Positions 26,736-34,799 of a DNA stretch of 64,000 bases are shown piece by piece. Under the pieces are notes generated by a model, which searched no databases, was not told where the DNA came from, and was given only the letters and a program-made list of their open reading frames with translations. Location: assembly GCA_039636785.1 (NCBI GenBank), contig CP144169.1, positions 3,038,001 through 3,102,000 on the forward strand, written 5' to 3'. The first letter of the stretch is position 1. Every line of letters begins with the position of its first letter. This DNA comes from Micrococcaceae bacterium Sec5.7. GTDB taxonomy: Bacteria > Actinomycetota > Actinomycetes > Actinomycetales > Micrococcaceae. The position numbers and the translations under genes were made by a program.

Positions 26736-27398
26736 CTATGCCACCACCAGCCCCAGATGCCCCGCCAGCAACGGCGCGAGCAGGCTCAGCTGGTAGTCGT
26801 CAATAACAACGCCGGCCAGGTTGCCGAGTCCGCTGATGGTCCGGAAGTCCGTCCCCCGGATGTCGAAATCCTTGAGTTTGGCGCCGCTGAGATCCAGTGT
26901 GCCGATGGTGCAGCTTTTCAGCGCCACCCGCGTACCGGCCACCGAGCCGAGGTCCAGCTCATTGATGATGCAGTCGCTGATCAGGACGTCCGTGAGCCTT
27001 GAACCGCGGAGGTTCACATAATCGAGCTTGCCGCCGTCGATCCGCACCGACTGCCAGCCGCTTTCGTAGAGCTCGGCCGAACCCCAGCGCGGATTGCTGA
27101 ACTCGACGTCCCGCAAAGTGGAGCGGGCGGCGGTGAAAACCGGAGCGTAGGCCTCGGCGAGGATGCAGTCCCGGAACGTGGCGCCGCGCAGCTGGGTTTC
27201 ATTGAAGGAGACACCCGCGAACTCACACTCGGCAAAGTCCGTGCCGCTCAGTTCCAGACCGTCTGCGGCCGCACGGCTGTACCGGACGCCGTCGTACCTT
27301 TCGCCCCGCTGGAAGTCCGGGGCGGGATCATCGCGTAACTCATCCAGGTGTACCGGCGAAAGCCGGGGGGCCGTCACCTTGGGAGTCTTCGCAGCCAC
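26736..27398 (-). CDS. Pentapeptide-repeat protein
   Basis: This 220-residue protein is built from A(D/N)LXX-type pentapeptide repeats, seen as LELSGTDFAECEFAGVSF, NETQLRGATFRDC, LDYVNLRGSRLTDV and LDLSGAKLKDFDIRGTDF. It should form a right-handed quadrilateral helix. Relatives include the McbG/Qnr group that protects DNA gyrase, but most members have no known role. It starts with GTG that overlaps the stop of the upstream SRPBCC gene (TAGTG), so the two are cotranscribed. Confidence 0.9.
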   Translation of the reverse strand: MAAKTPKVTAPRLSPVHLDELRDDPAPDFQRGERYDGVRYSRAAADGLELSGTDFAECEFAGVSFNETQLRGATFRDCILAEAYAPVFTAARSTLRDVEFSNPRWGSAELYESGWQSVRIDGGKLDYVNLRGSRLTDVLISDCIINELDLGSVAGTRVALKSCTIGTLDLSGAKLKDFDIRGTDFRTISGLGNLAGVVIDDYQLSLLAPLLAGHLGLVVA

Positions 27399-27856
27399 TA
27401 GAGCGATTCCGCCTTTGCCGCGATTTCCGCCAGGTCCTTGGCCAGCGCCTTGCGCGTGATGCCCATGCCGATCTTGCCGAAGAGCGCCATCATCGCCTTG
27501 CTGACCGCCGTGGGTTTGATAACCACGGCGCCGAATGTCAGCGTAAGGTCCGTGCCGCCGTCGCGCTCGTCCAGGGTGAAGCGGGAGGTGTAGTCGGCGC
27601 CGCCCTGCAGGGCCTTGACCGTAGTGCTGCGTGGCGGATCAGCCCGGGATACCCACATCTCCACTGTCTCCGCTTTGCCCATCATGGTTCGCGTCTCTTT
27701 CCAGCGCGTGCCTTCGCCGTACGGGCCGTCGCTGATCATCTGGATGGCATTGATGCCCGAAAGCGTGGCAGCCGAGCCGGGAATGTCCGAAATCACCGCC
27801 CAGACCTTGTCCGGTGCGGCATTGATGTGCTGAGTCAGGCTGGTGCTGTGGTCCAT
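27398..27856 (-). CDS. SRPBCC (polyketide cyclase/START-like) protein
   Basis: This 152-residue SRPBCC fold starts with HSTSLTQHINAAPDKVWAVISDIPGSAATLSGI. It has the GEGTRWKETRTMMGK strand and a long C-terminal helix (AMMALFGKIGMGITRKALAKDLAEIAAKAE). The fold binds hydrophobic ligands, and no substrate is evident. It is the first gene of a two-gene operon with the pentapeptide protein and is divergent from CsbD. Confidence 0.85.
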   Translation of the reverse strand: MDHSTSLTQHINAAPDKVWAVISDIPGSAATLSGINAIQMISDGPYGEGTRWKETRTMMGKAETVEMWVSRADPPRSTTVKALQGGADYTSRFTLDERDGGTDLTLTFGAVVIKPTAVSKAMMALFGKIGMGITRKALAKDLAEIAAKAESL

Positions 27857-27982
27857 CCCCCGAGCCTATCCCCGGGCCGCGACAATCGGCACGCGGCTAG
27901 ACAGCTTGAAATGCTAAGCATGCTTCGTGTTAGGGTGAAAGTGCTTGAGGATTTCAACGAGAAACGGAAGGTGGCCAACAAC

Positions 27983-28159
27983 ATGGGTATCGGAGACAAG
28001 ATCAGGAACGCCGCAGAGCATCTGGGCGGCAGAGGCAAGGAAGCCGCCGGCAGTGCCACGGACAACGATCGGCTCAAGGCTGAAGGACAGAAGGATCAGG
28101 TCGCCGCCGACGCAAAGAAGGTCGGCGAAAACATCAAGGACGAGTTCAAGAAGGACTAA
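27983..28159 (+). CDS. CsbD-family stress protein
   Basis: This 58-residue small, charged, helical protein has the CsbD signature (MGIGDKIRNAAEHLGGRGKEAAG ... DRLKAEGQKDQVAADAKKVGENIKDEFKKD). CsbD proteins accumulate in general stress responses; their biochemical role is not established. ATG 27983 is preferred, although the frame is open further upstream. A strong hairpin (28171-28216) follows directly. Confidence 0.92.
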   Translation: MGIGDKIRNAAEHLGGRGKEAAGSATDNDRLKAEGQKDQVAADAKKVGENIKDEFKKD

Positions 28160-28170
28160 TCCGATCGATT

Positions 28171-28216
28171 GCTCCACAAGTGCCGTTTTGAGCGTTCATA
28201 ACGGCACTTGTGGAGC
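28171..28216. repeat. REP-like hairpin, copy 1 (also terminator of csbD)
   Basis: GCTCCACAAGTGCCGTT (28171-28187) and its perfect complement (28200-28216) enclose a 12-base loop. Flanks ATCGATT before and CCGATGCA after are shared with copy 2 at 29084, so this is a repeated element as well as a likely csbD terminator. Confidence 0.75.
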
Positions 28217-28348
28217 AGCCGATGCAGGAACACAACGACGGCGGACTTTCCTTGGGGGAGGCCGCCCTCGTCGTTTTCCCGCAAGACGGCCGATGCGCGG
28301 TATCCGGTGCAAGACTGTCCGGTATCCGTCAAGAGGAAGGCCAGAGCC

Positions 28349-29092
28349 ATGCCATACGTCGATCTGACCGAAGCAAGCATCAGAGCCGGCGGCTCGGGCA
28401 CGCTGGGCGGCTATCTTGCCGAGCCCGCAGGGGAAGGCCCGTTTCCGGCCGTCCTGATGATCCATGAAGCCTTCGGCCTGGACGATGTGATGCGCCGCCA
28501 CGCTGACAGGCTGGCCGCTGCCGGCTACTTGACTCTGGCCATTGACCTGTACAGCGATGGAGGGGCCCGCCGTTGCCTCGTCAGCACCATGCGGTCCATG
28601 ATGTCCGGTAAGGGCAGGGCTTTCACGGATCTGGCCACGGCCCGGACGTGGCTCAGCGCTTCGGAAAGCAGCACCGGCAAGACGGGCGTGCTCGGCTTCT
28701 GCATGGGCGGCGGCTTCGCGCTGCTTGCCGCAAAGGACGGTTTCGACGCCGCTTCCGTGAACTACGGGCAGCTCCCCAAAGACATCGAGGTTTCCCTGCG
28801 CGGCGCCTGCCCGGTCGTGGCAAACTACGGCGGCCAGGACCGCACCCTTCGGGGCGCGGCCGCGAAGCTCGAGTCTGCGCTGGACAACCTCGGCATTGAG
28901 AACGACGTCAAGGAGTTCCCCACCGCCGGCCACGCGTTCATGAACGATGCGGAAGTGGGCCCCAAGCTCCTACGGCCCCTCACCCGCGTAATGGGCATCA
29001 GACCGGACCCGGAAGCTTCCCCGGAGGCCTGGCAGCGGATCGAAGACCACTTCGGGAAATACCTCCAAAACCCACCATCGATTGCTTCGTAA
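28349..29092 (+). CDS. Dienelactone hydrolase-family alpha/beta hydrolase
   Basis: This 247-residue protein has the DLH core: a sheet-helix start GGYLAEPAGEGPFPAVLMIHEAFGLDDVMRRHADRLAAAGY, the nucleophile elbow GVLGFCMGGGFA (Cys as in dienelactone hydrolases) and the catalytic His in FPTAGHAFMND. It would hydrolyse a lactone or ester. ATG 28349 (MPYVDLTEAS) is chosen because the earlier frame is not protein-like. Its stop codon lies inside the second REP-like element, and it is flanked on both sides by copies of that element. Confidence 0.88.
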   Translation: MPYVDLTEASIRAGGSGTLGGYLAEPAGEGPFPAVLMIHEAFGLDDVMRRHADRLAAAGYLTLAIDLYSDGGARRCLVSTMRSMMSGKGRAFTDLATARTWLSASESSTGKTGVLGFCMGGGFALLAAKDGFDAASVNYGQLPKDIEVSLRGACPVVANYGGQDRTLRGAAAKLESALDNLGIENDVKEFPTAGHAFMNDAEVGPKLLRPLTRVMGIRPDPEASPEAWQRIEDHFGKYLQNPPSIAS

Positions 29093-29129
29093 CTGCCGTT
29101 TTGAGGCGCCATAAAGGCACTTACGGAGC
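29084..29129. repeat. REP-like hairpin, copy 2
   Basis: GCTTCGTAACTGCCGTT (29084-29100) pairs imperfectly with 29113-29129. Loop and flanks match copy 1 at 28171, with several arm changes balanced on the other side. It contains the stop codon of the dienelactone hydrolase gene. Confidence 0.7.
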
Positions 29130-29150
29130 ACTCGATGCAATTAAGCGACG

Positions 29151-29188
29151 ACGACGGCGGGGCCCCCTTCCGGGAGTCCCGCCGTCGT
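29151..29188. terminator. Hairpin downstream of the dienelactone hydrolase gene
   Basis: ACGACGGCGGG (29151-29161) and CCCGCCGTCGT (29178-29188) pair perfectly around a 16-base loop. Confidence 0.7.
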
Positions 29189-29217
29189 GCGCGTTAAGAG
29201 TTAGTCGTGCGCCTTAA

Positions 29218-29255
29218 GGGGTGGCTTGTGAATTAGTCGAATATCCGACGCTGGC
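29218..29255 (+). mobile_element. Tn3-type terminal inverted repeat (left end)
   Basis: A 38-bp stretch starting GGGGTGGCTTGTGAATTAGT and ending near CGAATATCCGACGC matches the stretch at 54840-54877, where it abuts the last codons of a Tn3-family transposase. The GGGG start and 38-bp length are typical of Tn3 ends. Here it stands without a transposase and marks the left boundary of the accessory region. Confidence 0.65.
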
Positions 29256-29312
29256 GCTTGTGGATTTGATCGCTATATGGCGGCGTTTTGTGATCGCTCT
29301 TTGTCGCACCAG

Positions 29313-29340
29313 CGCCCGTAAGCCGATCCCCTTGCGGGCT
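29313..29340 (-). repeat. 28-bp crossover-like palindrome, site 1
   Basis: On the minus strand it reads AGCCCGCAAGGGGA then TCGGCTTACGGGCG, aligning without gaps to the other sites in the window (half-sites about TGYCCG-TGA and CTAACGGGCA, centre AT). It lies between the Tn3-type end and the gene at 29500. Confidence 0.65.
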
Positions 29341-29400
29341 GCGAGATGACATATAGGCGCTGCGAAAAGACCGCCATTTATTGCTGCGATTCACACGTGG
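29341..29400. repeat. Site-adjacent conserved tract, copy A
   Basis: This tract of about 55 bp contains ACCGCCATTTATTGCTGCGA and TTCACACGTGG. It is shared with 38358-38412 and 61359-61420, each time directly to the right of a 28-bp palindrome. A shorter piece is at 59863-59893 beside the truncated recombinase. Confidence 0.6.
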
Positions 29401-29499
29401 GTTTCGGCAGCAGTGGGATGTCTTCAACCTGTAGATTTCGGAGACGGCGGATACATGTCTTCTTGCCTTTGCCATGGGATGTACCGGCGCCCAGCCGTT

Positions 29500-30186
29500 T
29501 CAGCTGCTTTTCGGTGCCGGCACGGATACAGCCGCTCTGAGAATCCATGTGCGGAACTCGACCGCGAAATGTTCCAGGTGCTGTTGGACCACGTCGGGAG
29601 CACACGTGGCCGGAAGGGTCACGGAGAGTGTCGCGGTGAAACCGTCGGGCTCCTCGTCGAAGGCGTTGGCTATCGACCCGACGATGGTCCCGTCTTGAAG
29701 GAGCATGTGGGATTGCCGGCCGGCCGGCTGATCCCTGCGTAGTCCGTCGTCGGCGATGACGCTGTCGTCGTAGGGTCGCACGAAGAACGAGCACACGTAT
29801 TCGCCGAGGGTCTCGACGACGTTGACGTTGCTGCCGGGTTCGGCGTAAATCGAGTAGTGCTCCGGGTGCCCGGCGAGCATGACATCTTCGCGGGCGAAGG
29901 CGCGACTGAGCCAGCCCGTGAACTGCGCCGCAGTGATGCCATGGGCGAGGAGGGTCGTGGTACCGGTCGTCTCCTCGCCACCGGACCGGTCGAGGTGGTC
30001 TCGGAGGAAAGCGTCGCCGGCGGCGATCTCGTCACTGAGGAGTTCCAGGAGCCGTTCTCGGCCGAGCTTGCTTTTCAGGAGCCGGAGTGCGCGTCGGGCG
30101 GAGAACAGTTCGAATCCGTCGATGCTCGTCTCGGTGCTCTGTCCAGCCAGACGCACCCACGGTGCGGTCGTGTCTTCCGTGTTCAT
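29500..30186 (-). CDS. Unknown 228-residue protein, cotranscribed with S15 hydrolase
   Basis: I do not recognise this protein. It has an N-terminal helical, charged segment (SARRALRLLKSKLGRERLLELLSDEIAAGDAFLRDHLD) and a C-terminal alpha/beta part with HYSIYAEPGSNVNVVETLGEYVCSFFVRPYDDS and DGTIVGSIANAFDEEPDGF. There is no signal peptide or membrane helix. It starts 6 bp after the stop of the CocE/NonD hydrolase gene, so it shares that transcript and perhaps the same substrate. Its 3' side faces the site-1 palindrome and the Tn3-type end. Confidence 0.7.
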   Translation of the reverse strand: MNTEDTTAPWVRLAGQSTETSIDGFELFSARRALRLLKSKLGRERLLELLSDEIAAGDAFLRDHLDRSGGEETTGTTTLLAHGITAAQFTGWLSRAFAREDVMLAGHPEHYSIYAEPGSNVNVVETLGEYVCSFFVRPYDDSVIADDGLRRDQPAGRQSHMLLQDGTIVGSIANAFDEEPDGFTATLSVTLPATCAPDVVQQHLEHFAVEFRTWILRAAVSVPAPKSS

Positions 30187-30192
30187 TATCCC

Positions 30193-31932
30193 TCAGTTCT
30201 TTCGGACGGGCAGCTGGAGGTAGGACGCGTGCGCGCCTCCGGTGTGGATGACGTGCGTGCCAGTGTTCGCGCCGATGTACTCATGGATCCCCGGCATGAG
30301 TGTTCCCAGCAGATTCCGGGAGCTGATCACGAAGCGCAACTGCTCGGCAGGGCGGAACGCAAGCCCTACGGGGAGCAGGTCGATCTCGATCTCAACAATT
30401 TCACCTTGGCTTAGCTTTTCGATCCGGTCGAAGCTGTGCGCGGGCACGTCATCGGTCGTTAGGGTTTCGTCCAGGTGCCGCGCGGAGACACGGAGCCGGC
30501 CGTCCGAACCCTTGTAACGGAGAATCGTCGCCCCATTGTCAGTGAGGTCGTGCGCCATCGGGCTGGTGTTAGGAACGGTGAACGCCTGGAGCGGAGTGCC
30601 GTACGCGTCGAGCTTCTGAATCAGGACGAACAGGTCCATGTCGTCGGCGTCGCGCGCCTCAACGAACAGGCGCGCCTTCGGGTAGCCGACGAGGGTCGTC
30701 TCCTCGTCAAAACGGGCAATGAAGGACACTGCGTTCGGGTTGAAGTCCACTTTGTAGGAGACTTCGGCCGGGGCAGCGGGAGCCGTCGTTGCGAGGGCGC
30801 GGGTGCTGCCGTCGAGGTAGTACTTCGTTGATGCGACGTCGGCGGGCGGGAAGGACTCCGCGGGCACGGCGACCTGGTCGCCGCCTTCCAGATCGAGGAC
30901 GGAGTAACGGACGCGGGGAGTCTGCTCCCAGCCGTTGTCCTCGCCCTTGAGGTAGCGGTCGAAGAACCGGCGCAGGTCCTCAACGTTGGCTTCGTCGTAG
31001 TAGTCCGGCCATTCCTGCCCGTTGTGGATCCGAAGCCACTTCTCCTCGGAGGCCATCCGCCGCCAGGCCCGGAACGTTCCCGCAGTGTGCAGGGTGTTGG
31101 AGTAGCTGGCCACCACGTAGGCCGGCACGGTGATGCTGCTGAAGTCCGGGATCTTGTTCTCCCAAAGGTCCGTTATCAATGGGTAGCGTTCGACTTCGGC
31201 AAGGATGTCTTCCTTGCGGTTCTTGCCGAAGAAGCTGCCGTCCTGGAGTTGCTGGGCGAAGCCGGTGTCGGGCATACCGCCGCGCATCACCAGGTCGCGG
31301 TACACATCGCTGACACCTTCCCAGGGGTTGATGGCTGCCAGGTGCGGTGGCTGCTCGGCCGCGGTGAACCACTGGGAAACGGCCAGGTACGAGGTGCCGC
31401 TCATGCCCACTTTGCCGGAGCACCAGGACTGGTCGGCCAGCCACTCGATGAGGTCATAGCAGTCGCGGCCTTCCTGCCGGTCCCACAGCACACTGTCGCC
31501 CTCGGAGTCCACCACCCCGCGAACGTCCGGGTTACACACGGCGTAGCCCTGTGCGCACCAGTACGCCGGATCCGGGGCCTCAAACTTTTCCAGCCCGGAC
31601 ACGACACTGTTCGGCAGGCCCACCAGCCCGAAGACGCCCATCACGCTCAGGGAGGTGCCTTGGCCCTTGCCGTACGGGCTCCATGCCACGATGACCGGAA
31701 CATTTTCGACGCCGGCAGGGCGGAAGATGTCCACGTAGATGGTCACGCCGTCACGCAGCTGGACGGCAACGTCCTTCTCGAAGACGACGTCGACCGGCAG
31801 GGGCCGGAACTGCGGCGCCACCTGGTACCCGGCTGCCAGCGTCCGGGTCCCGGGATCAAAACCGGTCAGCACCCCGGTCCGCGGCGCCGGCAACGGGTGG
31901 GACGGAACAAACAGCTTTTGGTCATCGCTCAT
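30193..31932 (-). CDS. CocE/NonD-family (peptidase S15) hydrolase
   Basis: This 579-residue protein has an alpha/beta hydrolase domain with the nucleophile in VGMSGTSYLAVSQWF, the preceding YGKGQG and DVRGVVDSEGDSV, and a C-terminal X-Pro/jelly-roll domain from about residue 340 (ALATTAPAAPAEVSYKVDF ... RLRVSARHLDETL). Relatives hydrolyse esters or acyl amides such as cocaine, cephalosporin esters or glutaryl-7-ACA. ATG 31932 follows GGAG; the frame is open upstream only as antisense to the TetR gene. It is divergent from that TetR gene, with an operator-like palindrome between them. Confidence 0.88.
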   Translation of the reverse strand: MSDDQKLFVPSHPLPAPRTGVLTGFDPGTRTLAAGYQVAPQFRPLPVDVVFEKDVAVQLRDGVTIYVDIFRPAGVENVPVIVAWSPYGKGQGTSLSVMGVFGLVGLPNSVVSGLEKFEAPDPAYWCAQGYAVCNPDVRGVVDSEGDSVLWDRQEGRDCYDLIEWLADQSWCSGKVGMSGTSYLAVSQWFTAAEQPPHLAAINPWEGVSDVYRDLVMRGGMPDTGFAQQLQDGSFFGKNRKEDILAEVERYPLITDLWENKIPDFSSITVPAYVVASYSNTLHTAGTFRAWRRMASEEKWLRIHNGQEWPDYYDEANVEDLRRFFDRYLKGEDNGWEQTPRVRYSVLDLEGGDQVAVPAESFPPADVASTKYYLDGSTRALATTAPAAPAEVSYKVDFNPNAVSFIARFDEETTLVGYPKARLFVEARDADDMDLFVLIQKLDAYGTPLQAFTVPNTSPMAHDLTDNGATILRYKGSDGRLRVSARHLDETLTTDDVPAHSFDRIEKLSQGEIVEIEIDLLPVGLAFRPAEQLRFVISSRNLLGTLMPGIHEYIGANTGTHVIHTGGAHASYLQLPVRKN

Positions 31933-32007
31933 GGGGAGCTCCTCTGGTCTGGGACCCGGGAAATTACTTCCCGAACTGCTGCGAGCGTACGCCGGATTCC
32001 GATTTAA

Positions 32008-32023
32008 CTCAACAAGCGTTGAG
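32008..32023. promoter_or_regulatory. Operator-like palindrome between S15 hydrolase and TetR gene
   Basis: CTCAAC-aagc-GTTGAG is a perfect 6-bp inverted repeat midway between the two divergent start codons. It is the likely site for the adjacent TetR regulator. Confidence 0.6.
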
Positions 32024-32053
32024 AACAGTTCGCGCGGCCGATAGATTGGGGAC

Positions 32054-32686
32054 ATGCCGGAACCTAAAACGTCAGCTCCGAAGGCCCGCCGCGGAAGGCG
32101 GCCCGGACCGTCCACCACGCGACAGGCCGTACTGGACGCCGCCCGTGCCAGGTTCGCTTCCGACGGCTTCGCCGCCACCACCATCCGGTTGGTGGCCGCC
32201 GATGCGGAGGTGGACGCCTCCCAGGTGATGCAGTTCTTCAAGTCCAAGGACGAACTCTTCGCCGCAGTGATGGCCGTGCCGCCGTCGGCCCTGGAAAAAT
32301 TCAGCACGGCATTCGAGGGCCCAGACGAACACCTGGGTGAACGGGTGGTCCGCGCCTACCTCAGCGCCTGGGAAGGACCGCCGGAAGAGTCGGAGCCTCT
32401 GATGGCCATGCTGCGCGGAGCCATTGTCAACGACAAAGGGGTGGGACAGCTCCGCGAGTTCATCCAGGCACGGCTGGTGGACGGCACTGCCGAGAGTACC
32501 GACGCCAATGCGACATTGCGGGCCGGCCTCGCAGCTTCCATGCTGGTGGGGGTGGTGACAGGCCGCCGGATCATCGGCGTACCAACACTCCTCAACACAG
32601 AAACCGAAGAACTGATCGGTATCCTGGCGCCGGCCATCCAGCAGATCCTCGCACCCAACCGGCCAGGTCAAAGTAGCGTCCGGTAA
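32054..32686 (+). CDS. TetR-family regulator
   Basis: This 210-residue TetR protein has a basic N-terminal extension, the helix-turn-helix ATTIRLVAADAEVDASQVMQFFKSKDELFAAVM at residues 37-70 and a C-terminal all-helical ligand domain of the AcrR/RutR-like C31 type. It is divergent from the S15 hydrolase operon, with the palindrome CTCAAC-aagc-GTTGAG in between, so it probably represses that operon. Its TAA stop falls inside a 28-bp crossover-like palindrome (site 2). Confidence 0.9.
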   Translation: MPEPKTSAPKARRGRRPGPSTTRQAVLDAARARFASDGFAATTIRLVAADAEVDASQVMQFFKSKDELFAAVMAVPPSALEKFSTAFEGPDEHLGERVVRAYLSAWEGPPEESEPLMAMLRGAIVNDKGVGQLREFIQARLVDGTAESTDANATLRAGLAASMLVGVVTGRRIIGVPTLLNTETEELIGILAPAIQQILAPNRPGQSSVR

Positions 32687-32704
32687 AGGATCCGTGAACG
32701 GGCA
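32677..32704 (+). repeat. 28-bp crossover-like palindrome, site 2
   Basis: It reads CGTCCGGTAAAGGA then TCCGTGAACGGGCA. Its right half is also the start of the inverted YCII duplication. The TetR stop codon occupies positions 8-10 of the site. Confidence 0.6.
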
Positions 32705-33181
32705 CCGGCATCCGCGGGACCGCCGAGAGCCTTGCACGGCACGATGGCATCGGCGAGGATGAGTGCGACGCCCCGTCCTGCGAAGAAGGAGTCGACGCGA
32801 TTACCAAGTATTTGATCTCGTTTCCGAGTGCCGCCATGGTCTTCCCTGACGAAGACCTGCAGGCCGTTTCGGATGCTGCGCACGCGGTCGTTCAGGAGGC
32901 GAAGGACGCCGGCGTCTGGGTGTTCGGCGGCGGCATCGATGAGAGCATCCCGCCCGTCATGGTCGACGGCGATGGGACCGTGCGCGAGGGCACCTACCTG
33001 CAGACGTCGCAGCTCGAGGGCGGCTACTCGGTGCTGGAGTTGCCCTCGTACGATGCGGCCTTGGAGTGGGCCGCGAAGATCGCGGTGTCCTGCCGTTGCG
33101 CGCAGGAGGTGCGCGCTTTCCAATACGACCCCGCCAGCTAGGTCTCGGCTGGGCGATCCTCGTCAGCTGGGCTCGCGGTCG
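32689..33181 (+). repeat. YCII unit, copy 1 of an inverted duplication
   Basis: About 493 bp here match 37855-38346 on the opposite strand at roughly 95% by eye, including the YCII gene, its leader and 45 bp beyond its stop. Similarity begins right after the TetR stop and ends abruptly near GGCTCGCGGTCG. Confidence 0.85.
32800..33141 (+). CDS. YCII-family protein, copy 1 with ATT in place of ATG
   Basis: This copy is near-identical to the YCII protein at 37894: ITKYLISFPSAAMVFPDEDLQAVSDAAHAVVQEAKDAG and so on, about 113 residues. The intact copy starts ATGACCAAG, but here the same position is ATTACCAAG while the AAGGAG leader is kept. Translation could use ATT weakly, or TTG at 32812 (giving 109 residues). 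YCII proteins are small, dimeric, ferredoxin-like folds, often encoded beside ECF42 sigma factors. Whether this copy is expressed is doubtful. Confidence 0.75.
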   Translation: MTKYLISFPSAAMVFPDEDLQAVSDAAHAVVQEAKDAGVWVFGGGIDESIPPVMVDGDGTVREGTYLQTSQLEGGYSVLELPSYDAALEWAAKIAVSCRCAQEVRAFQYDPAS

Positions 33182-33317
33182 TGACGTCCAGCGCTGCCTG
33201 CTGGCCGGAGCAATCCCGAACGCGGCTCATCCGCTTTGCCCATAATGCTTGCGATCAACTACCGCTCGGTAATACGGTCTCGACAAGGGGTTGCAAACCA
33301 CAAGCGGAAGGCGTTTC

Positions 33318-34139
33318 ATGCTGAAGCAAGTCGCTGAGGGCGTTCTCGTTCACGAAAGCGAGTTCATCCAGAGCAACTCCGTTGCCGTGCAGGGCCGGGC
33401 CGGTGTGTTGCTCATCGACGCCGGTATAACGAGCAACGAGATGGCCGCACTCGCGAACGACCTTCACGAGTTAGGCCAGCCCGTCGTTGCAGGCTTTTCG
33501 ACGCACCCGCATTGGGACCACGTGCTCTGGCACGCGATGTTCGGCGACGTGCCCCGTTACGGTACAGGCCGCTGCGCGGCGTCCATCCAAGACCTGCTGT
33601 CGCACACGGACTGGAAGGCCCGCGTAGCCGGGGCGCTACCGCCGGAGCTCGCCGAGGAGATCCCGATGGATCTGCTCGGTCTCATGACCGGTCTGCCCGC
33701 CGGAGCAGCGCAGATTCCCTGGGAGGGCCCTAAAGTCCGGATCATCGAGCACCAGGCCCATGCCCCAGGCCATGCGGCGCTGCTGATCGAGGAGCGCGGC
33801 GTCCTCGTCGCCGGCGACATGCTTTCCGACATCCTGATGCCGTTCCTTGATCTAGGGGCCGCGAATCCGATCGAGGACTACCTCTCCGCGCTCCTGCTGT
33901 TCGAGAGTGTGGCCGACGACGTTGTTGCCGTCATCCCCGGTCACGGCTCAGTCGGCGGAGCTGAGCAGCTACGAGCACGAATCAAACAGGATCGCGCGTA
34001 CGTGGAGGCCCTCCGAGACGGCGGTGCTCCTGACGACCCACGGGTCGGTCCATCGGCCCCGTTGGACTGGCTGCCCGACGTGCATAGATGGCAATTACAG
34101 CGGCTCGCGCAAAGAGAGCAGACCGAGACGCCCGAATAG
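33318..34139 (+). CDS. Metallo-beta-lactamase-fold hydrolase
   Basis: This 273-residue protein has the MBL metal-site motif in STHPHWDHVLWH (HxHxDH), then APGHAALLIEERGVLVAGDMLSD with His and the bridging Asp, and VIPGHGSVGG with the last His. The fold includes glyoxalase II, lactonases and beta-lactamases; the substrate here is open. ATG 33318 (MLKQVAEGVLVHESEF) follows GGAAGG. Its TAG stop lies inside the 28-bp palindrome at 34129, and it is a single-gene unit of the cassette-like array. Confidence 0.88.
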   Translation: MLKQVAEGVLVHESEFIQSNSVAVQGRAGVLLIDAGITSNEMAALANDLHELGQPVVAGFSTHPHWDHVLWHAMFGDVPRYGTGRCAASIQDLLSHTDWKARVAGALPPELAEEIPMDLLGLMTGLPAGAAQIPWEGPKVRIIEHQAHAPGHAALLIEERGVLVAGDMLSDILMPFLDLGAANPIEDYLSALLLFESVADDVVAVIPGHGSVGGAEQLRARIKQDRAYVEALRDGGAPDDPRVGPSAPLDWLPDVHRWQLQRLAQREQTETPE

Positions 34140-34156
34140 CGTTCGGCTTGCGGGGA
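34129..34156 (+). repeat. 28-bp crossover-like palindrome, site 3
   Basis: It reads CGCCCGAATAGCGT then TCGGCTTGCGGGGA. The stop codon of the MBL gene is inside it (positions 9-11). The centre dinucleotide is TT. Confidence 0.65.
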
Positions 34157-34211
34157 CGGTGAAGAACGGGACGCGCAACTTACTTTGGCGCCCCAATGCA
34201 AAACTAGGGAG

Positions 34212-34781
34212 ATGAGCATCAGCGGTGATATTCCGCCCTGGCCGTCTTCCGACCCGGAGCATGGCCGTATCCGGCTGCGCACGTTCACGAATCTGGACGC
34301 GGGGATGGCGATGGACCTTTCCCAAGATCCGTATGTCCCCACGGTGGGAAGCCTCCCACCGCATGCCACTCATGAAGAAGCCTTAGCGTGGATTGAGCGG
34401 CAGCGACAGCGCCACATCGAAGGGACAGGATTTTCCTTCGCGATAGCCGACCTTGAAACTGGTCGCTCCATGGGGAACATCGGACTATGGACCAGGGAGT
34501 TGGACACAGGCCGCGCTCAGGTTGGATATGCCGTTGCCCCGAACGAGAGAGGCCACAGCATTGCATCCGATGCCCTGTGCGCCCTCACTACCTTTGCCGG
34601 GACGATTCCGCATCTGCACCGTCTCGAGTTGTATATCGAGCCGTGGAACGCAGCTTCTATCCGCACCGCCGAACGTGCCGGCTACGAACGCGAGGGACTA
34701 CTTCGCAGTCATCAGGAGATCGCCGGAGAGCGTTGTGACATGTTCCTGTACGCCGCAATCCGGGAGAGCACAGTCCGCTGA
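34212..34781 (+). CDS. GNAT N-acetyltransferase, RimJ/RimL type
   Basis: This 189-residue protein has GRIRLRTFTNLDAGMAMDLSQDPYVP at the N-terminus, GNIGLWTRELDTGRAQVGYAVAPNERGHSIASDALCALTTFA carrying the acetyl-CoA loop, and HRLELYIEPWNAASIRTAERAGYEREGLLRSH. It would acetylate an amine. ATG 34212 follows AGGGAG. The TGA stop lies at positions 8-10 of the palindrome at 34772, as with the TetR gene at site 2. It is a single-gene unit. Confidence 0.88.
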   Translation: MSISGDIPPWPSSDPEHGRIRLRTFTNLDAGMAMDLSQDPYVPTVGSLPPHATHEEALAWIERQRQRHIEGTGFSFAIADLETGRSMGNIGLWTRELDTGRAQVGYAVAPNERGHSIASDALCALTTFAGTIPHLHRLELYIEPWNAASIRTAERAGYEREGLLRSHQEIAGERCDMFLYAAIRESTVR

Positions 34782-34799
34782 GGGACCGGCTTGCGGGCA
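34772..34799 (+). repeat. 28-bp crossover-like palindrome, site 4
   Basis: It reads AGTCCGCTGAGGGA then CCGGCTTGCGGGCA. It contains the stop codon of the GNAT gene. The centre dinucleotide is AC. Confidence 0.65.
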
